A stretch of 64,000 bases of DNA from Anarhynchus alexandrinus (GCA_008711295.1 VUYV01000068.1:609221-673220); one strand, 5' to 3'. Shown: positions 1-9,960, counted from the first letter of the stretch. The notes: a model not told the origin generated them from the letters alone. Translations and numbers: made by a program.

Positions 1-468
1 TGTCCAGAGGAGAGCCATGAGGATGATCCGAGGGCTGGAGCACCTCTCCTATGAAGAGAGGCTGAAAGAGTTGGGGCTGTTCAGCCTGGAGAAGAGCAGG
101 CTCCAAGGAGATCTTATTGCGGCCTTCCAGTACCTGAAGGGGGCCTACAGGAGAGCTGGGGAAGGACTTTTTACTAGGGCATGTAGTGATAGGACTAGGG
201 AGAATGGCTTCAAACTGGAAGAGGGCAGGTTTAGACTAAACATTAGGAAGAAGTTTTTCACTTTAAGGGTGGTAAGGCACTGGAACAGGTTGCCCGGAGA
301 GGTTGTTGAGGCCTCATCCCTGGAGGTGTTCAAGGCCAGGCTGGAAGTGGTCTTGGGCAACCTGGTCTAGTGGGAGGTGTCCCTGCCTATGGCAGGGGGG
401 TTGGAACTCGATGATCTTCCAGGTCCTTTCCAACCTAAACCATTCTATGATTCTGTGATTCTATGATT
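1..468 (+). repeat. CR1 LINE, 3' end (sense strand, left end cut by window)
   Basis: This is the 3' part of a chicken-repeat-1 non-LTR retrotransposon. The reading frame at 17-370 encodes the C-terminal tail of CR1 ORF2 (motifs [20 protein letters not shown] and [19 protein letters not shown]) and ends in a stop at about 368. After it come the CR1 3'UTR signature (gatgatcttccaggtccttt) and the octamer tail cattctatgattctgtgatt. The tail frame is still open, which suggests a fairly young copy, but the element begins before the window and its 5' part is not visible. It lies in the last intron of TARBP1 in the same orientation as the gene. Identification rests on recalled CR1 consensus features; the subfamily was not assigned. 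Confidence 0.93.
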
Positions 469-954
469 ACTGGTAACCTTTGGTATCTTTTGGTGTGCTC
501 ATTCTGAAGAAGTGAAACATTCCTAGTTCAAGGCTTTGATCAGTCTTGACTTTCCCTCAAACCAAGACCTCACTGAATGTAAAGTGGGCAGCTGAACTTC
601 CCTGCTGAGCCAGCAGCTTCATGCCCTGGTCATTTTATCTATAGCTATTTATTTTGCTATATATGGATAGTTTCAAAATAAAGGCAGAGAGTCCTTATGT
701 TGGGTGTTCAGCTATGGCTGGACCAGTGAATTAAAGACCAGTGCTCTACCAGTTCCTACATCAAAGCTTAGTCAGGTCTCCCGTGTTTTCTTTGTATCTG
801 TAATGTATTAGTGCTTCAAAAAAAATACATTTCTTGTCCTCATCAGTTATATTGAGGGTGGACACACAATTTGTCAAATGGTGACTTTTGTATCTTCTGC
901 TTTCTAGAACACCTGTCTTTTCCCAGATCTAAGTTACTGTTTCTTCTTTACTAG
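469..954 (+). other. TARBP1: TARBP1 last intron, remainder
   Basis: Intronic sequence between the CR1 tail and the splice acceptor at 953-954 (tttactag, preceded by a pyrimidine-rich stretch ttctttactag). I see no other feature in it. Confidence 0.75.
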
Positions 955-1120
955 AAATGAACATGAAGGAATCCCAGCAAACCTGATTCACCACCTGGAT
1001 GTTTGTGTGGAAATTCCTCAGCAGGGTATTATTCGATCACTCAATGTTCATGTTAGCGGAGCTCTGCTGATTTGGGAGTACACAAGGCAACAAGTGATCA
1101 AGCAAAAACAACAAAAATGA
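955..1120 (+). CDS. TARBP1: TARBP1, last coding exon (C-terminus of tRNA 2'-O-methyltransferase)
   Basis: The exon encodes 54 residues starting [17 protein letters not shown] and ending [11 protein letters not shown] before a TGA at 1118-1120. It begins after the acceptor at 953-954; its first base completes a split codon (expected Gly), so the intron is phase 2. TARBP1 is a SPOUT-fold (TrmH/SpoU family) methyltransferase that 2'-O-methylates guanosine 18 of some tRNAs; it was first described as a TAR RNA-binding protein. The exon carries SPOUT motif 2 (N-E-x-E-G-I-P) and motif 3 ([20 protein letters not shown]), which form the knotted SAM-binding pocket and dimer interface. The last eleven residues are Lys/Gln-rich and look lineage-specific. 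All earlier exons lie before the window. The family match is strong, and synteny with COA6 and SLC35F3 supports the symbol. Confidence 0.93.
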
Positions 1121-1345
1121 CTACCGAGAGTTTTGTGCCTTATAGTACAGCTGGGTGACTTCCTATGGTGCTACAACATGAAATTCCGAACAGATGAAAT
1201 ACAAACTCAGGGTGAACGAGGATTCTTAAGTTTTGCATGTTTTGCCCTCTTGTAGTTCAGACTGATTTTTAAATGCCTTATTAATACTTTACCTCCTTAA
1301 ATAAAACTGTCGCATTGGAAATAAATACTATTTATATTGTATGTG
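1121..1345 (+). terminator. TARBP1: TARBP1 3'UTR with poly(A) signals
   Basis: A short 3'UTR follows the stop codon. Canonical AATAAA hexamers lie at 1300-1305 and 1320-1325, so cleavage is expected at about 1320-1345. The exact cleavage site is inferred. Confidence 0.7.
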
Positions 1346-1860
1346 GTGCGTATGATTTTTCTACTATTAGAACATCAGCATAGTACCATGAACAATCCCA
1401 ACTTCAAAACGTGAGATTTTTACTGCAGTTACTTTGGTTGTGATGACCATGCTTGAAATGGAAGTGGTGCCTTTCTACAACCACAATCAAAACTTACTGT
1501 AGCCAAAGTATTTAATGCCTCCAGCATCTAAATATACTAGATTATAGAATTTTTGCAAGGTAAATTTACTTACATTATTACATTAGAGGCTGCCCCTTGT
1601 TTAAATGCCTCATATGGTAAAATCTACTAATCCTGCTGTAAACAGTCTCTATCTTTAAAAGGAGTTGCATCAGTAAGGTAATCAAAAACACTGTATGTAA
1701 AATATTGCACAGGATGCATTAGGTCTTCTAATGCCTGCTGTTTTATAAACTGATGTCTGACTTAAACTGTAAACCACATACACAAATTAAACTATACCAC
1801 CACCTCCTTTTGAAAAGGAAGGGAAGGTAGAATGGATTTTTTTTAAAGGAAAAGCTGGTT
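1346..1860. other. Short spacer between convergent 3' ends of TARBP1 and COA6
   Basis: AT-rich sequence of about 500 bp separates the predicted poly(A) sites of the two convergent genes. I recognise no coding or repeat feature here. Confidence 0.5.
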
Positions 1861-2207
1861 CACTTACTGAAAAACAATTTTATTCTTCTCTTTTGAATAT
1901 GTACATTATGCTATTAAATAATCATTTATTCTGGTGAAACAATTTGACTAATTATACATTCAAAACATTAGATTTGTGAACAGCCCTGCACCATATTTCT
2001 TTGACTTATGAAAAAGCTGTCCATGACCATCTTTTTTCAGCAGGCACATGAGACCTTGCAACAAGAACAGCAGCCCACATTTCGGAGAGACAGTCAGATT
2101 ACCAGTCCTTGAGCTCAAGCAGCTTCTGTTGCTTTCTTGTGCTTCTTTCTTCCATAGTTATTCTCTCCGTAGTTATTCTCTCTAGATTGATTTTGAAAGC
2201 AGACTAC
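1860..2207 (-). terminator. COA6: COA6 3'UTR with poly(A) signals
   Basis: On the minus strand, AATAAA hexamers occur at 1925-1930 and 1879-1884 (read as tttatt on the given strand), downstream of the COA6 stop codon at 2208-2210. Either could be used; the lower limit of 1860 is an estimate. Confidence 0.6.
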
Positions 2208-2303
2208 CTAAGACTTTCCAGCAGCTTCTGGAGGATGATATCCTTCTGTTTCAAGCTTTTTTTTATATTTTAAAAAGTCTCTTCTTTTGTCAAAATATTT
2301 AAC
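2208..2303 (-). CDS. COA6: COA6 coding exon 2 (last)
   Basis: 31 codons plus stop, beginning after acceptor ttaaacag. It encodes the basic segment KYFDKRRDFLKYKKK conserved in vertebrate COA6 and a short variable tail. The exon is too short to be found by ORF length alone. Confidence 0.92.
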   Translation of the reverse strand, partial: VKYFDKRRDFLKYKKKLETEGYHPPEAAGKS

Positions 2304-3703
2304 CTGTTTAAGAAGAGAAAAGATGTTGATAAGAAGAAACTAACAGAGGAAGGGGCTTTGTGCATCACAACAACATAAGGAATAAACAATCTTTGATCAC
2401 TGAACTTAAGGAGGATTTTAACTCAAAGTTAGGAGTTTCTTGCTCTCTTGAAGCAGAAGGTGGAATGGGTTTGGGTTTTGTGTTTTTTTTTACCATTCTG
2501 AAAGTGAACTTCAGTTTCTGTGATAACCACCGCATTGGTTCCATGGAAATCTAATAAAAGTAGTCTATTGCTTTGCTATTTTCACTGCTATAAACAAAGA
2601 TTATTTGTAATACAAAGATAAGTCCAGCAGCTTTTCTATGGTATTACAGACTACGGGACCTCTGAATTCATCGCCTAGAGCCACTGATGCGTATGGTGCA
2701 AAGCACTGGCAGATGAAATCACCATCACTAGAAATGACATATGCAGAACTGCAGCGTTCGAAGTGTCAAGTCAGTACAGCAACTGTGAATGTACCTGTCT
2801 TTTTAACTGACTTCACTCTACTAGCTCCAACAGGAACTGTTCAGCCCTTCAGACACTACTGTTACTAAAAGGCAATGTCTATTAAAGTTAAGAATTGCAG
2901 CTTGGTCTTAGGAAACTAAAAAGCACAAATGAATGAGTTACATGTAGGCAGACAGTTTACTGTGAAATTATACTGCATGAAGAAGGGTATTCTTATGCAC
3001 AAGAAGGTATCAGATGCCAGTCTTGTCATGTAACTGCAAGCCCTGTGAGTCACCTCCCCTCCGTACTGGCCTTTCTTCTCTAACAGTAACTTCCATGCAC
3101 TTCTAAAAGTTACCGAGTATCTTTCAGAACGTTTCGTTTTTTTAATTAAACAGCCTGTATGCTTGTATAGTTGCATGTTTATCTGAAAGTTTGAGTTTCT
3201 TTTCCCTCTATACTATATACTTTATACTACTGCCCATAGTTCCCAGGCCAGTCAATAGTCCGCTCAGGGGTTTTAACCTCCCAGCAAGACCATACGTTTC
3301 GTTTGACAAAGGCGCCGGGTTATCAACGAGAAAGTGCAAGACCGCGCACGTTCTGCAACCAGAGAATCACAGAACGGTTTGGTTTGGATCATCCTAAAGA
3401 TCATCTAGTTCCAACCCTGTCCTGCTCTGGGCCGGGACACCAACCCCAGAAGCGGAAGTTGCCATCATTAACGAGGTAAAAACCTAACGAACGACTCGTC
3501 GCCGCTGCTGCTAACGTGCACGGAACCGCTGCGTTCGTTTCGTACGGCTGCTCACCCACCCACTGCTGGGGACAGCGGGACTCGAAGGACAGCCGCAGCT
3601 TCTCGCACTTGGAGGCGTCGTCCGCGTGCCTGTCCAAGCACTGCCAGAACTCGTCCCGGGCCCCCCAGCAGGCCTTCCTCTCCTCCATCGTCGGCGCCGA
3701 CAT
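2208..3703 (-). CDS. COA6: COA6, cytochrome c oxidase assembly factor 6 (two exons: 3703-3560 and 2303-2208)
   Basis: Joining 3703..3560 and 2303..2208 on the minus strand gives a 79-residue protein, the same length as the short human isoform. Exon 1 encodes 48 residues from MSAPTMEERKACWGARDEFW to CPQQW. Exon 2 encodes 31 residues from VKYFDKRRDFLKYKKK to AAGKS and a TAG stop. The donor is gtgggt at 3559-3554 and the acceptor AG lies at 2305-2304; the intron is phase 0. Paired cysteines show the CHCH layout: C-x9-C (CWGARDEFWQC) and C-x10-C (CEKLRLSFESRC), characteristic of COA6. The family acts in the mitochondrial intermembrane space, helping SCO1/SCO2 and COX2 acquire copper for complex IV. 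The frame stays open upstream to about 4441, including an in-frame ATG at 4000, but the 3703 start matches the family and its promoter motifs lie inside that extension. The gene is convergent with TARBP1. Confidence 0.94.
2304..3559 (-). other. COA6: COA6 intron
   Basis: Phase-0 intron of 1256 bp with gtgggt...acag boundaries. It holds a short CR1 3' scrap near its donor end (about 3363-3445). I see nothing else identifiable; ORFs here are not supported. Confidence 0.85.
3363..3445 (-). repeat. CR1 3'-end fragment (antisense to given strand)
   Basis: The stretch starting gaatcacagaacggtttgg and continuing atcatctagttccaacc is the reverse complement of the CR1 3' terminus. Only about 80 bp remain and several positions have diverged. 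It sits in the COA6 intron in the same orientation as the gene. Confidence 0.75.
3560..3703 (-). CDS. COA6: COA6 coding exon 1
   Basis: 48 codons. It contains the first C-x9-C pair and the second C-x10-C pair, so the whole disulfide-bonded helical hairpin core is in this exon. It ends after a TGG codon. The next possible GT (four bases on, gtgagc) would throw exon 2 into a stop, which fixes the donor at gtgggt. Confidence 0.93.
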
Positions 3704-4200
3704 CTTCGCTACCGACCTGGCCACCCACGGCGGTTCTCCCGCAGCGGGGCCCGACGCCGCCCTGCCCGCGGCCCCGAGGCACCGGAGGAAGGGGTTGCCT
3801 GAGCGAAGGGGAGGCCGCGGGCCCCGCGCACCGCCCTCACCCACCCCCCCAGGCCCGGCCCGGCCCGGCCCGGCGAAGGTCACGGTGCCGGAAGCGGCGC
3901 GGCGCTTTTCCGAGTGCGCAGGCGCAGCCCCGGCGGCCCCGCGGTGAGATTGGCGGGCGAGCCGGTCGTCCCGCCCCCGCGCGCGAGCCGTGGTCGCCAT
4001 GGGGACGGAGCGCCCGGGGCCCCTCAGAGGCCTGGTTGGGCCGGGCCTTCCCCAACGCCTCCCGCCTGCAGAGGTTTCCCCCTCACAGGCTCTTCCGGGG
4101 TGCCTTTCCCCGCCTGCGGCCTCTCGGTCGGAGGCGGGCGAGCCGTGGGTCTGCCAAAGGCGCGTTGGAAACCCTAGTGGTGCTGGGTTTCGCTGGCATG
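3704..4200 (-). promoter_or_regulatory. COA6: COA6 CpG-rich promoter
   Basis: GC- and CpG-dense sequence surrounds and precedes the COA6 start. Candidate sites are an NRF1-like palindrome TGCGCAGGCGCA at 3915-3926, an ETS/GABP core CCGGAAG at 3888-3894, a nuclear-receptor half-site AAGGTCA at 3876-3882, a GC box (ccgccccc) at 3971-3978, and a (GGCCC)n run at about 3852-3874. CpG-rich sequence also continues into exon 1. No TATA box is obvious, as expected for a housekeeping mitochondrial gene. The transcription start is not known and is inferred to lie between 3703 and about 3850. No gene is recognised on the opposite strand. Confidence 0.75.
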
Positions 4201-4724
4201 CAACACTGCTGTGCTCACCCGCTAAAAATCGGTTTCTCGTGGCAGACTCTGTCGCTAAGTCAAGCTGATGATAAAAGCAAGGAGGGGAGACTGGTTTACT
4301 GCAGTGGAAGAAAAAAAAACGTGTACGGGTGGTAAAATAATACCAGAAGTCTGGGGGCAGGCTGGGTGGGCACCTGGTGAGCTCAGCCCGGCAGCAACAC
4401 CAGGCACGAAGGCAGTGCCTGCAGTGCTGGTTAAAGGGCATCCAGGAGCAAACTCTTGTTTATTTTATTTGAGAGTTCGTGGCCTTTCCTCGTGGCAATC
4501 CGTTCCTGTAGCCAAGGAATTGATAGTCTTCTCTTTCCACATTGGCCACCTGGAAATGTGGAGTGGTTTTGCAGTTTTAAAGCTGTGGCGTGTGTTTCCA
4601 TAGTAACGCAGTGCAGGTTTTGGGAAGGGTGACTTTTTGGCAGCTGGGAAGAGCCTAACTCTGCGAGGTGCTGAGCCCCTGGCAGATCCCCGGCCGGCGG
4701 CTTTACCAGGAGCTTGTCTTGAAG
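4201..4724. other. Intergenic, no feature recognised
   Basis: Sequence upstream of the COA6 promoter. Open frames here have no recognisable homology. The 5' edge of the next CR1 is not sharply defined and could begin somewhat before 4725. Confidence 0.4.
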
Positions 4725-5795
4725 GTAACATCTTAAGCCAGGTAATAGACAGCCCCACCAGAGGGGATGCGATACTGGACCTGCTGGTCACCAACGCAGG
4801 CGAGCTAATCGGTGACTTCAAGATTGGAGTTAGTCAATAGGACCCCCTGGGATACTGCCCTTGGGGACAGGGGAGCAGAACAGAGCTGGCAGATCTTTAA
4901 GGTTTGCTTTCCATAGAGCGCAAGAGCTCTTGATGCCCAGGTGTAAGAAATCGGGAAAGGAAGGCAAGAGACCAGCATGGCTGAGTTGAGTCCTGCTGGT
5001 CAAACTAAAGGGCAAGAAAGACATGCACAGGCAGCGGAAGCAAGGACAGGTATCCTGGGAAGACCATAGGGATGCTGCCTGGTTGTGTAGGGATGGGGTC
5101 AGGAAGGCCACGGCACAGCTGGAGCTGAGCTTGGCAAGGGATGCAAAGAATAATAAGAGGGGCTTCTACAGGTATGTCAGCCAGAAAAGGAAGGTCAAAG
5201 AAAGCGTATCCCCTTGCATCAAAAGAAGCGTGGTCAGCAGGTCGAGGGAAGTGATTCTGCCCCTCCGCTCTTGAGACCCCGTCTGGAGTACTGCGTCCAG
5301 CTCTGGAGCCCTCAGCACAGGAAAGATATGAACCTGTAGGAGTAGGTCCAGAGGAGGGCCACAAAAATGAGCAGAGGGGTAGAGCGCCCTCTTCTGTGAG
5401 GACAGGCTGAGAGAGTTGGGGTTGTTGAGCCTTGAGAAGGCTCCAGGGAGACCTTACAGCAGCCTTTCAGTACTTAAAGGGGGCCTACAGGAAAGATGGG
5501 GACAAACTTTTTAGCAGGGCATGTTGCGATAAGACAAGGGGTAATGGTTTTAAACTAAAAGAGGGAGGATTTAGACTATAAGGAAGAATTTTTTTACCAC
5601 GAAGGTGGTGAAACGCTAGAACAGGTTGCCCAGAGTGGTGGTAGATGCACCATCCATGGAAACATTCAAGTTGAAGTTGGATGGGGTTCTGAGCAACCTG
5701 ATCTGGTTGAAGATATCCCAGCCCATTGCAGGTGAGGTTGGACTAGATGACCTTTTAAGGTCCCTTCCAACCTAAACTATTCTACGATTCTGTGC
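4725..5795 (+). repeat. CR1 LINE with reverse-transcriptase domain deleted
   Basis: The left part matches CR1 ORF2: endonuclease-end motifs DLLVTNAGELIGDFKIG, then the linker WEDHRDAAWLCRDGVRKA and KNNKRGFYRYVSQKRKVKE. At about 5212-5218 the sequence jumps directly to the CR1 3' segment (gcatcaaaagaagcgtgg, then ggagtactgcgtccagctct), so nearly all of the reverse transcriptase is missing. The 3' part continues through the ORF2 tail, now broken by stops and small indels, to the 3'UTR (gactagatgaccttttaagg) and a short octamer tail ending near 5795. It is a dead intergenic copy between COA6 and SLC35F3. Confidence 0.9.
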
Positions 5796-8700
5796 TAGCC
5801 AGTGCTCCTTCTGGTGCGTGAGGCTGCTTGGCAGCTGGGTCAGGGAGTGGGTGTTGCTGACCACCTACCTCGCCTGAACTAGGTTTCTTCCTTAGTATGC
5901 AATAATGGCTCTGGCTGGCAGTGGTGGGAATGCTTTCCAGGTTATCCTTGCAGGTGGCTCACTTGTCTCAATACAAGGAAAGGTATTTTAAGAGAAGACC
6001 AAGGATTTGCACTTCTTCTGCAGAGCCCCCTGTAAGTCAGCCAGATTTGGAGGGGACTTTGTTTGTTGAAATACCTAACCAACCCCTTGGAAGGGAGCAA
6101 AGTGAATACAACTGCTGCTGTGCACTGTACAGTATGTAACACAGTCCGTGTTCTCATCCCTGCCTATTTGCTTAACTACCTTCTGTTTGCTAGACTAGGA
6201 TAGGTAAGAGATAGAAATGCAGTAATTTAATTTCTAATGGAACAAGGAGTTTAAGTTGAGTGGAAGTCACTACAAAAGGAGAACCTCAATTATGCTTTTC
6301 TGTTGAAAGAAATTGATACAGAAGTAAATTTATATTACAGCTTACTTATGACCCTTTTGCGCTCAAGCTTTTGCAAAGCAAGCTTTTACAAGCATGAATA
6401 TTGAAAAGAAGATTAACGTTGAGTCTCAAGATTGAAACATGATAATAGGAAATGTCAGTTGTGTTTTAGATTTCAGAATTTATAGTGCACGTAATGTTGT
6501 TTTTAGTTACTGCATTCATGAAACAGAGGGGATAATGTGTTTATATATAATTAATCACCAAGCCCAAATAGCACATCTGGGATATTTGTGATAAATAGTT
6601 TTTTCTTTAATGACCTGTAGCCCAAGGAATACTCACTGGAGACAATTGTAAATAACTCTGTGTAATGGATATTATGGAAATTTAGTGATCTGGTTTTAGA
6701 AAGTGCATGAATAGAAAAAAAGACAGATTTATCTAATACATTTTTAATGGCAATATTTCCTTTTGGTTAAACTGCTATCATAAGGAGGTGGATTTTTTTG
6801 TTGTTAGTTAGCCAGTTCTAAGTATCTATCTTCAGTCTCTTTTGGGAAATGTGCCAGTAAGTAATAAATGGGATATTTATAATAGCCAGGCAGAGGTAAA
6901 TATTCTAGAAAGATGGGAGGCTGAAAAAATTCCGGATTCGTTAGGTGCGCTGGTTGCCACAGTTGAAGCCTTTGAATTACACTTCCATTTAGCAGTTAGT
7001 GAGATAGATGTTAAAGAAATAGATGCCTGTCTCCCACTGAAACTCTTGCCAGCAATGTGTTAAAGTGAATTGTGTGGAGTTTATACAGTGGTTCAGCTCT
7101 CAGACTCTTTTGTGCCAGTTCTTGCTAATTGGGATACAGCATTGTGTGTCCTTTGCCTTCCAGTTAACATCTAACAGATCTCTCCTCACCTACAGCCTTA
7201 CTTATGCCATATTTAACTGAAATTTGCCCAGCAGATTCTGGATTTGCAACCATAATGATTTCTCCTTTCACTTTGGAAGCAATTAGCTTGTTACAGGTGT
7301 CCCTAGGACTAATAATGCAAACACTCCTTGGTGTACTATAGCTGTGTTCAGCTTTGTGCTTATACCAGGAGCTCAATTAATTTGTTTTTCTTGCATTAAA
7401 AGATTTCGATATGTGATCCTTATCTGTAATAGATTTTCAGAGAACTGGTTCTAAAAACGAGTTCTTTAAGCAATATAGCCCTGTGTCCAACTATGTATTT
7501 TGCTGGAAATAATAACAAAATCTTACCTGAGGTAGCCTGGGACATTCTCTTCCATTGTTGAGCACCAAGCATTTTTTAAAATAAAAATTAAAAAAATAAG
7601 TCGTGCAAGAGAACTATATAAAAGATTTTCTCTTTCTTGCTTCTCAGATGTCTCTTAAGGATGTAACTCTGACTCCTTTGATCTTACAGTGTTTCTTCCT
7701 ATGCCTGGTGAAAGAAAATAATTAAACAAAACTCTGTGGAACACAGCCTGAAAATCACTAGGCTACCTAGAGGAGTGGTGATTATGATGAAGAAAAAAAC
7801 AACAACGGGAGGTTTGGGATTCTTTTAAGGTGATGAAGTCATTTACATTAATTATAGGCACTTCTTTTTAATGCCAACATTCCATTTTTGTTCAGTTGTT
7901 AGGAAGGAAGAAAACAGAAAAAGGAGTATTTTGGGAAAAGCGAGCGATGGTAAGGTGGGAAGTCTGACTAATTCTTACTCTTCTGTTGGCTCCTGATTAG
8001 CAATTCTTCAAGCCCACCAAGGATGAGACAAACTTTGCTTTGCTTTGCAGCAATGTTGATGCTCAGCTTTTTGCAAGAAAGCTAGGTGGGAAACTGGGAA
8101 TCTGCCGGTTCTACAAGCAGACTCCAATTTTCAAAGCTATGTAAATGGAAGAGGAAAACTCATCTTTTGAGTTTCATTTGGATGCCTTCAAATTTCTGGG
8201 GCATGTTATGTGCTAAACGCAAAGAAGTGCTTTCTAGTTCTCTCTGAGACTGAAACACATCCTAAAATTCTTTATCAAAAATCCAGCTGCATGCTTGCAT
8301 TCAGGTATTGTATTTAATAATCCATCAGCTGCACTGATTACCTTATGTTCACTATAAACATTGTCCGTGAAGCATAGGTGTACTGTACCAGATGGGATTG
8401 CTTACACGTGCACAAAGGCAACAGCGTTCTCAAACACGGTATTTGTTCCCAAGATAAATAACAATTTTCTTAGCAGCCAAGCTAGCAAGTGACATGCCTT
8501 TGACCAAATCCAAAATCACACAATGAGAGAGAGACATTTTTGTTTACAATTCAGGAAGGCATTTAAAATGTATAATTGGCTAAAAATCACAAGGGGAGTT
8601 ACACAACTTACTCTGCTTACTAGGCTGCAGTCGTTGAAGACTGGCAGCTTCAGAAGCCAGAGGGACAGTGAGACCTGTCGCTGGGAGACAGCACAGCTAT

Positions 8701-9089
8701 GTTCACTGGCCCATAATGTATGCTCGTAGCCAGCAGGGCAGGAAATCCAAGCTGAAGTTCACATTTTCTAAGTCCTTACAAATCCTGCTGTTTGGACCTC
8801 ACTGGAATCCAGCTTTTAGGATTCTTTTAAGAATCTTATAAGAATCTTTTAAGCGTCTGGGTCAGTCATGGGTAGTGGGTATGTGCAGAAGCTGGAATTT
8901 GGAGTTGGTGGCTGCCTTGGCTGCGGAAGTTAGCCAAGGCAGCCCTCCCCTAAGGAAAGGCAGAGGAGAAGTCTCAGTCTCTCAGTAGTCTTGTTCTTTC
9001 ATGTTAAAAGGAGTCTGAAGGGTGGATGACTTTCCACAGACTCATCTTGGCCCTTTTTTTGAGAGAATAGGAAGCACTTCATGTAGATT
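5796..9089. other. Intergenic, no gene recognised
   Basis: Mostly AT-rich unique sequence with no splice-supported or homologous coding segment. A small structured motif occurs at 8820-8853, where the heptamer AAGAATC recurs next to its inverse GATTCTT. Otherwise nothing is recognised. Confidence 0.5.
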
Positions 9090-9545
9090 TCTGAAGAGTT
9101 TCTAATGAGGCTTCTTACCAAAGAAATGAAGCTACTGTGGATCAAAACAGAAGGTTTTCTTGTGGACTAATAACTGATTAGTGAGGCAGGAAACAAAGAG
9201 CAGGAATAAATTATTGCTGTTCAAGAGGAGAGAGATTACCAAAGGAGCTGTGCTGAGGCCAGTCTTCTTGCATGTACTTATAAATGACTGGTCAAAAAAT
9301 ACCACTTACTGATCATACTTTTTTACAGATTCAGGAGACTGAAGACTAACACTGACAGAGGATCTCTCAATGTCATATGACTGGGCAGCAAAAGAGCTGG
9401 TGGCATTCAGCATTAATAGACACAAGGTAATGGACATGGTGAAAAAGTCTAAAATACATGGTGAGGGGCTCTAAATTAACTGTTGTCACTCATTAGAAAG
9501 ATTCTCAGTTTATGGTGGATAACTCTGTTAAAGCACATCTACTTT
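9090..9545 (+). repeat. Ancient CR1/L3-like LINE reverse-transcriptase relic
   Basis: Heavily decayed but recognisable as the RT region of an old CR1-clade element. Landmarks in order are tggactaataactgatta, then ggaaacaaagagcaggaata, then aggccagtcttcttgcatgt with tataaatgactgg, a degraded catalytic-box area near 9320-9345, then tgactgggcagcaaaagag, cacaaggtaatggacat and ggggctctaaattaactgtt. The last pieces translate as DWAAK, HKVMDM and an INC-CHS segment, corresponding to conserved RT-thumb positions of CR1-type elements. Many stops and indels are present. The match is to remembered reptile/bird CR1-like consensus, so the subfamily is uncertain. Confidence 0.7.
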
Positions 9546-9689
9546 AGTTCTCTTCATTTGGGTGAAAGCTGCTCTGCAGGTTGATTGCTGTTGTTCCCAG
9601 TCAATGCACTGATGGATGTCTTGAGATGTTAGGTGGGCTGAATCTAGAACCGAAGGGAAACCTGGAGATGAAGACCTGGAAAACACTTT

Positions 9690-9960
9690 TGAGTCTTCTG
9701 AAGAGATCATCTAGTTCAGCAGTAGGATTAAAGAAATGTCTCCAGATCGTTGCAGAGAAATTGCATATAACAGGTTCTTAAATACACTACTAATGTGAGC
9801 TCTGCAACCTCCCTTGTTTAAGCCTTTTCCAGAATTGTAACTCTCCTTATAAGTTTCACTCTTCATTACTGAGAAGTTGGTTTCATCCTAGTGTATCTGT
9901 GATGTGCATGTAGAACTACTGATTGCCACCTTCTTTAGAATGATCTTGTGCATATATAAA
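9690..9960 (-). repeat. Possible degraded CR1 3' fragment
   Basis: On the minus strand this resembles the tail of CR1 ORF2 and its 3'UTR. On the given strand I see gagatcatctagttcagcag, ctctgcaacctccctt, ttttccagaattgtaactct and ttggtttcatccta in the order expected for an inverted CR1. Divergence is high and the boundaries are approximate. Confidence 0.4.

Noticed and set aside
3516..3947. 143-codon plus-strand frame opposite COA6 exon 1
   Set aside because: It is the antisense shadow of COA6 and its CpG-rich promoter; no homology and no splice support.
8820..8853. Small hairpin-forming repeat of AAGAATC/GATTCTT
   Set aside because: Stem is short and AT-rich; not enough to call an RNA gene or a control element.
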